NCBI RefSeq assembly: GCF_910596095.1
Contig: NC_056544.1
Span: 13,935,155 to 13,999,154 of the forward strand
Reading direction: 5' to 3'
Length of the DNA stretch: 64,000 nt
DNA from: Thunnus maccoyii
Lineage: Eukaryota > Chordata > Actinopteri > Scombriformes > Scombridae
The translations under genes were made by a program, and so were the position numbers. Of the stretch, positions 42,819-64,000 are shown piece after piece. A model generated the notes under the pieces. That model searched no databases, was not told the origin of the DNA, and was given only the letters and a program-made list of their open reading frames with translations. Within the stretch, counting starts at the first letter, position 1, and each line of letters starts with the position of its first letter.

Positions 42819-43445
42819 TTACGTTATATTAGAGTTGAGGGAACTGAAATGGCTTGCTTCTGTTTCAGGCCGGTAATTCAACATGCACATTAACCAAGTG
42901 AGGATGAGCGAGAACAGGGCGAGGACGCTGGCAACAAGCAGGCAGACATGGCCGACGGTGTTATTGAAGTTATGTACAAAGATGAGGCCCAGAAATAACA
43001 GCACCACCGTGGACAAGAAGGAGAAGATGGCGCACACACAAACCGTCGTAAACGCAACATGTTTGCAAGTCTGACAGCTGCCGTTGCTCTCCTGGGAGGT
43101 CGCAGAGGAGACGGTTGGACCTGTCTGGTCCTCTGTGTCTGGTGCGTTCACATGCTTAATCAGCGGGAGCGCCTGGGTCAGTGAGGTGTTGTCGGGGAGG
43201 TTGTGAACCAGATATTCCGGCACAGGGGTACGGTGCCGACACACAGGACAATCGATTCTCCATCCTCGACCCTCCCGGGAGTGCAGAGTTTCGAGGCACA
43301 CCCGGCAGAAAGTGTGGGAGCAGCCCAGCAGTTTGGGAGTGTGACACCCCAAATCGAAGTAGTTGTAGCATATTTTACACTCGTACTCCTCGATGGGAAA
43401 CGAGTCGGCGTTACAGTCGCCTCCCGTTTTGACAGTCTCCGCCAT
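42819..43445 (-). CDS. membrane-anchored RING-finger E3 ligase of the RNF182/RNF183-like type
   Basis: A single-exon frame of 208 aa with a good start context (AACATGG). The N-terminal C3HC4 RING has zinc ligands C23, C26, C42, H44, C47, C50, C66 and C69 (YECKICYNYF ... CSHTFCRVCLETL ... CPVCRHR). After a polar linker come two hydrophobic segments at about 133-157 and 166-188, and a short cytosolic tail. CKICYN and the double C-terminal membrane anchor recall RNF182 and its relatives RNF152/183/186/223/225, membrane E3 ligases of endomembranes; I could not decide which member it is. Substrate unknown. An AG acceptor 6 nt upstream of the ATG suggests a noncoding first exon. An expanded RE1-like site lies 463 bp upstream. 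Confidence 0.88.
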   Translation of the reverse strand: MAETVKTGGDCNADSFPIEEYECKICYNYFDLGCHTPKLLGCSHTFCRVCLETLHSREGRGWRIDCPVCRHRTPVPEYLVHNLPDNTSLTQALPLIKHVNAPDTEDQTGPTVSSATSQESNGSCQTCKHVAFTTVCVCAIFSFLSTVVLLFLGLIFVHNFNNTVGHVCLLVASVLALFSLILTWLMCMLNYRPETEASHFSSLNSNIT

Positions 43446-43907
43446 GTTCCGTCTAATAAAGCGAGGGAAAAAAGCTTTATTTCTTTATACTGTCCATTTA
43501 CACCGACGATCACATCTTCCCGAGCATACAGAGGAACATTTCCGGAGGACACAATGCCCGGATGGCAATAACACGCTGTTAAGTGAGAAAGATTCACTCT
43601 CTGCAATGCCCGGTATGAGTCAGCTGCCGTGGCTCCATCCGGTCGTCGTGATCACAGACCTGTTGTATAACCGGCCCGGGGGAAAACCCGTGGACACGAT
43701 CAGATTACCAGAACTAAAAACCCCGTTTACCACAAAACTCCAGACTTGTTCGCATGATTTTACCCAATTTCTTCTCTGTCACCTGGTTGATTTGTCACAA
43801 GTGTGGGTCATGTGTTTAAGGTGGATTTAATAGGCCTATTTAAGCGTATAATTGTAATGTGGCGCCCGCAGCGACAGAGAGTACCGTGTCTCTGTCTGTC
43901 TCTGCTC

Positions 43908-43935
43908 TTCAGCACCACAGGCAGTGGACAGCGCC
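43908..43935 (+). promoter_or_regulatory. RE1/NRSE-like site with expanded half-site spacing
   Basis: Both canonical REST half-sites are exact: TTCAGCACC at 43908-43916 and GGACAGCGCC at 43926-43935. The gap is 9 bp instead of the usual 2. Expanded-gap sites with half-site centres 16-19 bp apart are known REST targets; here the distance is about 18. Confidence 0.6.
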
Positions 43936-45615
43936 GAGCAGCGCGGTGACACCTGCAGCTGCAGCTCAGCACCGACATCACTGTGGGAAATAAATCTTCC
44001 CAGACTAAAGCCATAAAGACTCTTTATGAAGGTGATGAAAGTTGCTCAAAACATCTTTAGATGCGACCATATTTGAGTTAAAACGCGACTCTTCGTTTTG
44101 AAGCAACTCCAGATAGTTTAGTCTATCTTGTCTTTCACTTCAAACACCATATGTTTGCCCCTTTTTGCCAGCCAGTGCAAGCCATGGCTCACATACACCT
44201 GTGTAGTGTCATACAGGTGCGTGTGGTCTGTATATTCTGTCCACTCCACTGATGTGTATAGTCCAAATAAGCCATGATTACGTTACGTGTGAATATGGCG
44301 TTGTGGACTTTAAAACACATTTTAAACAATTGATTTCCCTGATGGAAAATCAATCCAGATGGGAGATTAAATAGTTGTAGACATACTCTCATTTTGATTG
44401 ATTGCTTAGGTTTAAACTCCTGTTTGCTACACAGAAAATATGCCGTGCAGCCTTATAAGTGAGTTATGTTAGATTAAAGAATTAATTTAGCAGAGTACTC
44501 GTAGCATCATGATAGCGCACAGATCAATTGAAAGAAATGTCTTCATAAACTTTAGGGAAGTTTACCAAGATGTCAGGTTACATCAGTATTCCTCAAACAG
44601 AGCTCGGTGGGTTTCTAGACAGCGTCTATACAGTGTGCGCTGTAGACTCAATGGAGTCCACATACTGTATACATTGAGCTAGCATGTGCCCTCTTGTGGC
44701 TGAATTTATGCATGCATGTTTAGCAGTAATGCACACTGTATGTATGCAGGGTTTGGTAGCAGCATATCACGTCTAACTGGATTACAGTTACATGCAATTA
44801 CATGCAAATTAATTACATAGCAACAATATGGTAACTGTAATGAGTTACAGTTATTAAGGAAAACAGAGTAATCAGATTAAAGATGCTTTTTCAGCTACTT
44901 TTTGGATTAGACCTGCTCCAAACATGGTGTAGAGGTGAAAAGACTGGTGGTGACAGCTGGTGACATAGAGGACACATGTTAAAACACTTAATGTTAATCA
45001 TGGAATGCATGATGTTTGTTGTCATACTCTTATAATCTGCACATTTCAAGTAAAATATTTAATGATTAAATATGATCAGGTATGGAAATCCATAGGATGC
45101 CATATGATGGGATATGTTTGATCAAGTAAAGGAAAACATAGCCAGGATGACAACATTTTTAAACAAACTGACTAAAATGTTTTCAACCATGATCCAAAAA
45201 TGATATGATTATTTATTTGTTTTGTATTGTTATGCATGTATGTTATATTTTAATATAAATAAACAAGAAAAAACTATGAATACAAATATGTGAGATCTGA
45301 GAACATTTACTTGTAAAATGATGACAGTAAGAAATAAATGTCAACATTTATTTCATAAAGAGCTGGATTGTATCATACATATGTTGTGATTTCAAAGCAA
45401 AAACACCACTTTAGCGGATCCCTGCAGAATTTCCACTCCACCTATCATTATGTTGTCACTGTTGCAAACTCAGTCATTGCAAATTATAGATGTTTTTCAC
45501 TTTACAAGATATTCCTCTGGGTATGACTCACAGATCCGAAATATATCATGTGATGAAGTAGGAAATCCACTCGAAGGTGTTGTTGCAACACCAGATAACG
45601 TGTCTTTCTTCCCTT

Positions 45616-45709
<94 letters not shown>

Positions 45710-48500
45710 AACAACACACCTGAAGTAAAGGCATAATGTATTGCAGGACAGATAAGAATCTTACTGGAGATAACACTGCACGTTCATCATGGGACCGTAA
45801 ACTATTAGCTCACTGCTCAAATCCTCATTTGCAGAACTAGTAAAATAAAGCCTGCATGACCAGAGGCTGTCTGGTTAACAAACGCTCCGCTTCTCTTCTT
45901 CTTTTCTCTCGCTCACCTGTGTTTACCTTGTGGCTCTTTGTCATGATAATCGCTCTCAGTTTGAGCTCCTACTGGAAGGCGTTGCGGATCACATGTATTT
46001 GATAACATTAAACACATCAGAAACACAGTGCCTCTTTTGGAAGCGTGTTGTACCAGTAACATCCCAAGGCTACTAATCAGAGAGCGGATTTCCTTATTCT
46101 GAAGATGCAACGTTTTTTCTGAGATTCTAATCTGTTTCTCCTAATTTCAAACAATGTGCGGCTCTTTAGTCTTTGTGATGCAAAGATCTGTTGAAATCAC
46201 TGAGCTTCTGCAGGTTGCAGAAATAAAGACCAAACATCAAACATAACCGATGATATGTAAGAAATAAGAACAGATACGGTGCAATTATTTCTGAAGGGGC
46301 ATTATAACCACAGTCGAGTACAGTGTTGACATTATAGGAAAAAAAAGTAAGTTGCATTAAGGATTATAACTTAAGAGACCAGGAAATACACAAGCACAAG
46401 AATAAAAACCTGTTGAATGAAGACTTTATTTCAGTGGATGACTCAGAGACCGCACACTGGCCTCAACTTTTCTGTTTCTTTTTTCTTTCCTTTTCTTTTT
46501 TTTTTTTAGGAACTGTGTCTGCATAACATGTGGCTAAGAAATAGTATCCAGCACTATTTCCAAATCTGTGTTTAAAATATTGCAAAGGAAGAATTGGCAG
46601 TAGTACTTTTACTTTGTGCCAAAACCTCAACTATAATTACCTCATAGGGAGACTGCAGTATAGAAACTGATATTGTGGCGCATTATTCGAAATTCCCTCA
46701 CAGCAGTGGCATTGTTCTCTGAGGACTAATACAATTAAAGAACACGCTGTTTTACAGCTGACAGTCGTTTTAACATACTCAAACCTCTACATATATCCAA
46801 CCAATAATCCAGATGAGGGTCATCAATGTATCTATCACTCTGCTTGTTGCAGTAGAGCTCTTACTTGCCTCTGCTACACAGTTACAGTATGTCTTTTACA
46901 GTAAGGAATGCATGACTGACTATTTTAATTTTGAGAATGAGTTGAAGCTTGTTACTTGAGCATTTGACTCTCTCTCTTTCTCTCTCTCTCTGTGTGTGTG
47001 TATGTGTGTATGCATGGTCAGATAATCACTGTGATAATTTGATTGCTTCTAAACGTCTATATTTGATCTGACGGTGTTGCGTTAATCCTGAATACTGAGC
47101 AGTATTGTACAGTAAGTCGCAGTGGAGAGAATGGGGATTTTTTCCAGTAGTCTAAATAGGCCTTAGTCTGACGCAGTGTAAGGCCTGCTTATTGCTGTAG
47201 TGCCACAGCCAAGATCACAACTGCCTACAGGCTATTAGGCTATTAGACTAACTTTATCTTTGAGAGAGGCAGAGCAAATTATTGTGTTTTTTTTCATGTG
47301 TACGGTTTCAGAAATATAGCCCTGAAAGCCCCTGGCTTATTCTACGCGTATGTCTAGTAAATGCAACACACAATTTTCTTTTCGGGGGCCATTTTGTTCT
47401 TTATTTTTTATGCATTTTGTGCACCACCACAGCACATTTCTGACTCAGCTTACCCCTCTAATTGATTTGACATGGTAGATCCAATGTCCTTTTCATGATA
47501 GTCAGACTTTAGTATGATAACTTTCTTTCTCTCTCTCCCCCTCCTCATTCCTTCTTTTATGGACATATAATGTTTCCACGTGTTCTGTGTCCACTGCATC
47601 ATTTTTTTTTTCGACATAAAGTGCAAGTCTTATAGGAGGAATAAAAATATATTGGCCTGCATGCTGTGGGATACTGCTGCAATGAAAGAGACACTCTCCT
47701 GCTGTACAGTTGGGATATATTATAGTAAAACATGGATAAGTAATTGTCATCTTACATCCTCGGTGCTCCATCACTATCTGGTGTGTTTTTCCTTTTCTTT
47801 TAAGCAAACAAAAATCTGTCACACCAGTAGCTCCACCGAAACAGCTGGCTTTGCTTATTCATATTTTCACATTGAAGGCTCAATTCATTTGGTGAACACA
47901 AGGTTGTGACAAGCGTATTTTCTGGATCATTGTTATGTTTAGACAATAATGCTCCGCAAGTATTCATCAATTATTAATCAGTTAATCAGCTCGCAGAACG
48001 TCAGCTTTGATGATGCATCGGTTTGTCTCGTAGAGGTCATGACCAGCCAGTCATTCACAGAGATTTAGGCCTCTACACTCCATCAGCCAGTAGGCTATAT
48101 GGTCTTATTCCTGAGGGAGAAGGAAAAAATGCATCGGTCTATTAAACACGCCTAATTATCATAATTATCACAACTCTACAAGGCTTCAGAAAAGTCAAAT
48201 GATCCCTCATGTGGCTCTGTGTGTCCATAATCGACCATTTGCACGGATGTGTTACACTGCCGTGTGGCTCAACCACGGGGCCGCGCAGCACCCATTGTTA
48301 AATTAGTGCGACTATTTGATGGCTGTGGAGCTTTTTTTTTTGCGTGGGGTGTGGTGAAAAAGAAATAGATCCTCCTCTCCACGCTGAGAATCTCCCGCAT
48401 GCATACCATATTTCTACTCTGGCCTACATTGACTGTGTGGTCTGATGGAGCAAAAAAAGAAACAACAAAAAAAAAACTCACTCACTAACTTCTACTGCCT
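43936..48500. other. intergenic sequence between the RING gene and pax3
   Basis: No coding exon recognised. Contains a long (AC)n array, a diverged repeat near 44760-44890 with repeated GTTACAGTTA/CTGTAA blocks, and AT-rich background. Confidence 0.5.
45618..45705. repeat. (AC)n microsatellite
   Basis: About 43 uninterrupted AC units. Confidence 0.97.
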
Positions 48501-49414
48501 GTTGCGGTTAATATTTCCATCCATACTCTGGTGATCAATGTAAAAAAAAAGGCAGTACTACACTACAAGTCTTTACTGTACAGTTGTAATAGCATATATA
48601 GTATAAAGAAAGCCTGATAGCCAACAAATTAATATAAAAAGAAAAAAATTAAGAAAGATATAAACCATCTTTTAGGTTGTAGAAAGCTTTTTATAGTGAT
48701 GCATTCACTCACAGCATGCGTGGCTCCACTGGGAGCTGAACCCCGCAGAGCTCTGCTGCTATTTCCATAAATATTACAACTGCTGCTATAATAACAGCTG
48801 GGCTAGGTTAGAAGTGTTGATAATGATGTAATGTTGGTAGTTAATAGCAATGAATTAGTTCTTTCTATTAGTAACAGTAATAGTTAAAGGATTTAGATGA
48901 TAAGAAGAATTACAGTTAGTGTGGGCCTTGAGTTATATCTTTGTATTATTATCACCTGTTGCAGGCTGATATGCAGAGTCGCGTTTCATCACAGTAGTGA
49001 AAAGCATCTCCACGGACACGCAGGACCAGTGAAGTTAAAATGAAAACTTAAGACGATCGTTAACGTTCTCCCACGCGCTGATGCCTTTTCTGCGTAAAAT
49101 TGAGCGCATGTATCGTAGCGAGCAATGCACCACACAGTAATAACTGCTTAGTATTAGTAATTGACCTGCACACGCCTTTTCTCCACTCCACAATCTAATC
49201 TCTATATGTGTAAAAATCCAGACTAATGATATTTTTGATTAGTTCAACTCTGTGTAAAAAAAAAATAAAAAAAATCTATAATTTCTCTGTTTTCAGTCAT
49301 TTCATTCGTCATGGAAAATAGTTATGATCAATAAACACGTAGGCTCATAAAACATCTATGAAAACAACAACTACTTGTAGTATTACAAGTAGTATGTAGT
49401 ATTACTAAATAATT

Positions 49415-49415
<1 letters not shown>

Positions 49416-49459
<44 letters not shown>
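49416..49459. repeat. (ATA)n microsatellite
   Basis: About 14 trinucleotide units, roughly 1 kb upstream of the pax3 start codon. Confidence 0.95.
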
Positions 49460-49460
<1 letters not shown>

Positions 49461-49549
49461 CAATAACAAATATTTCATTAGCAATAATTATTCAAGTAAT
49501 TTCTTTAAGTTCTTTATGTTCAAGTAAGGAAACTATTTGTTGTGAATGA

Positions 49550-49559
49550 TTGTGTGTGT

Positions 49560-49648
<89 letters not shown>
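49550..49648. repeat. (GT)n microsatellite
   Basis: About 48 GT units with two TATG interruptions, roughly 800 bp upstream of the pax3 start codon. Confidence 0.95.
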
Positions 49649-49650
<2 letters not shown>

Positions 49651-50450
49651 AAGTCTCATTTGAGTGCATTTGTATTTTCAGCCACCAAATATGAGCTCAT
49701 ATAAGCCACAGTGTGTCTGTATATTTAATATTTTCTATCATAGGGTAGTTGAAATTATCATATTGGATACTTTTTATAGCTTAATTTATCTGTGCTAATA
49801 ATCCAGTTTAGTACATTATTAAAGTTTCATCCATAGGACCAGCAGTGTCCTGATTCCTCATTTCTACTTATGGTTGAAGTAAACCATATGTGGACTTAGT
49901 CTATTTTTCCAGAGGCAAGAAAATACCAGTCAGATACAGTCTTTCCTCACCCAGGTATGTATTTAATTGGCTTTATTAAAAGTTGTGAAAAGTTTCATGC
50001 ACAACAGCAGAAGCTTGTGACACGACAAGTTGACCCTCGTGAGGTCAATCCAGACAGAGGGGAGCTCCTGCTGTCCAATCACAAAGCTCCCCCAGCCTCT
50101 GGACGTCCGGGTCTTTGACCAATCAGCAGGCGCAGCGCGGAGTCAGAGGGGACAGCGACCACAGATAAAATGTTTGACTTCCATCCATCCTCTCAATCCA
50201 TCCTCCCAATCCTCGCAGGACTGTTAGCAGCCTGCACTTTGATTTAAACTCCCACCTCAGCCCACATCTGTTACTGGATACCAGTCAACAACGTATCTGA
50301 GGGATTCAGTGTTTTTTTTTTTCTTGTCGAGGAAACTTGGGCAACTCAAGGAAAAGGAGGCTGCATCGCGTCTGTAGCTGCATATTACAAACAAAGATTA
50401 TTTTCTTGGATTAAAAAGCGACACTGTTACCTGACAGAAAGTCAGGAATC

Positions 50451-62800
<12,350 letters not shown>

Positions 62801-64000
62801 GTTTGTCCATACATCTGTTATTGAAATACACAGCTGAAAATCCATGTAGAGACAGTATATTTGCAAACATGTACATATATGCACATACATTCTGCCTCAA
62901 ACAAACACACACACCTATCCACACACATATATTATCATATTAGATGACTGGACGCTAGTAGTTCTTCATGCGGTTTATGAAATGCACCTTGAGGAAGGCT
63001 AATGATACACAAAAACGCACACACACACCTCCGTGTGTGACCTAGGAGATGTCATTGTGGCGACATTAATGAAAACCTTGTTAGGCTAAAAAACACGGTA
63101 GCTTTTCATTTTTGTTTATTCTGATGGGTTGTTTGATGAATTTAAAATGTGGCAAACGTCAGTCTTTGGGGAGGGAGAAAGGAGCAGATATGAGGAAGGA
63201 TGTATGGATGTCGGATGATGACACAAATCAAAACTGAAAAGACAATTATGGCCGATTACACAGTCATCAGTGTCCATCAGTGGCTCCCTACCAGCCCAGA
63301 AGATGGACTAACAGGCGGAAAACGAGCTTTTAACCGCCACAAAGGGTGGCCAGCCCACATGCAATGCATGCTGGGTATTAATTCCAATGAGAGAGAATCT
63401 CAGACTCCTGTCAGGCACAGATAAAAAACTGCCTTAGGCAGGTTTACTACTATGTGAATGCCTGAGGATGTATGTATATTGAAAAAAGAAGATCTTTGTT
63501 CTGTGGTTGCCAAGGTGCACGGTCAGAAAGTGGTAGGTGGCACCATTGTGGCTGAGGATATAATTGACTGCTTTGATATCTGAGAACTAGTTATGGACTA
63601 GAATGTGTTGTTTCCTCCTCAAGAACAAGCCACATTTATTCTTAAAACATTAGCTTTTGGGAAGTTAGGTAAAAGTGGAGAAAGACAAGGAAGACTGAAT
63701 ATTATGGTGTGTGTCAAACCTCTCAGGTCAGATTTAAACCCAGAGTGTCACTGGTTGATAGTTTTTGTCTCAGCCAGCCGAGCCAAATAATGATATGAAT
63801 TATACTTTGTTAAAGTATAACTGGTACGCAAACCTGTTATCTGCCGTCCTGTAACAGAGGCTTTGGTGTGAGTTCACACACCCGCGGGGTCACAGAGTGA
63901 GTGACTTTAGCTCCAGTAAAGAGGCCAAAGGTGCTGTGGCCTTGTGGATGGTTTCAGCATTAACCTTAGCAGGCAGCTCGGTCCAGAGTGGACATCTCAT
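62801..64000 (+). other. pax3: pax3 intron 7, incomplete
   Basis: Sequence after the exon 7 donor to the window edge. I searched it for the next family exon (expected to begin with a Val-Met codon pair) and did not find one. Confidence 0.7.

Larger units (their letters stand above)
48501..50450 (+). promoter_or_regulatory. pax3: pax3 upstream region, promoter and 5'UTR
   Basis: Two CCAAT boxes (50075-50079 and 50119-50123) lie 90 and 46 bp before a TATA-like ATAAAA at 50165-50170. A start near 50195 would leave a 5'UTR of about 255 nt. In mouse the proximal 1.6 kb upstream drives neural-crest expression; the equivalent stretch here is interrupted by the (ATA)n and (GT)n arrays. Enhancer content was not tested. 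Confidence 0.6.

Noticed and set aside
43181-43830. Plus-strand and alternate frames over the RING gene
   Set aside because: They overlap the zinc-finger exon in other frames and lose every conserved residue.
45618-45705. Cys-Val and Thr-His repeat proteins
   Set aside because: Translations of the (AC)n microsatellite.

Overview
The window is vertebrate nuclear DNA and almost certainly comes from a teleost, probably a percomorph. The evidence is intron-rich genes with GT/AG junctions, abundant (CA)n, (GATA)n and (TC)n microsatellites, and interspersed repeats recognised from fish genomes. Those repeats include hAT-like or MITE palindromes with AGGGCTGCAAC or AGAGCTGGGC ends, a decayed L1 tail, and a Penelope-like element with a GIY-YIG domain. 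Nothing bacterial, no CRISPR array and no operon is present.

Six protein genes can be read, and five of them join exon by exon into clean open frames. From left to right: dhrs12 (minus, 10 coding exons, 337 aa, short-chain dehydrogenase); ap1s3 (plus, 5 coding exons, 154 aa, AP-1 sigma subunit); scg2 (minus, one coding exon, 601 aa, secretogranin II with a secretoneurin peptide); acsl3 (minus, 14 coding exons, 711 aa, long-chain acyl-CoA synthetase); a single-exon membrane RING-finger gene (minus, 208 aa); and pax3 (plus, exons 1-7 present, last exons beyond the right edge). The block ap1s3-scg2-acsl3-pax3 matches the human 2q36 neighbourhood. This supports pax3 rather than pax7, and it supports each neighbour's identity. 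dhrs12 is on another human chromosome, and no kcne4 frame was found between scg2 and acsl3.

Layout: 0-3.4 kb dhrs12; 3.43-3.96 kb a head-to-head promoter shared with ap1s3; 4-8.6 kb ap1s3; 8.9-12.2 kb scg2 (tail to tail with ap1s3); 12.2-24.3 kb intergenic with microsatellites, three repeat palindromes and an L1 remnant; 24.3-35.8 kb acsl3 including a long 3'UTR and a 5' noncoding exon; 36-42.7 kb repeat-rich spacer containing the Penelope-like element; 42.8-44 kb the RING gene; 44-50 kb spacer and pax3 upstream region; 50.4-64 kb pax3, whose 9.1-kb intron 4 is the likely home of developmental enhancers.

The genes do not form one pathway: they cover lipid activation, vesicle coats, neuropeptide precursors and neural-crest/muscle transcription. 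The points most worth following are two RE1/REST-like sites (one at the scg2 start, one with expanded spacing upstream of the RING gene), a UG-repeat in place of the pyrimidine tract at an acsl3 splice acceptor, loss of the tandem acceptor behind the mammalian Pax3 Q+/Q- isoforms, and hammerhead-like motifs in the inverted terminal repeats of the Penelope-like element. No wholly new system was identified.
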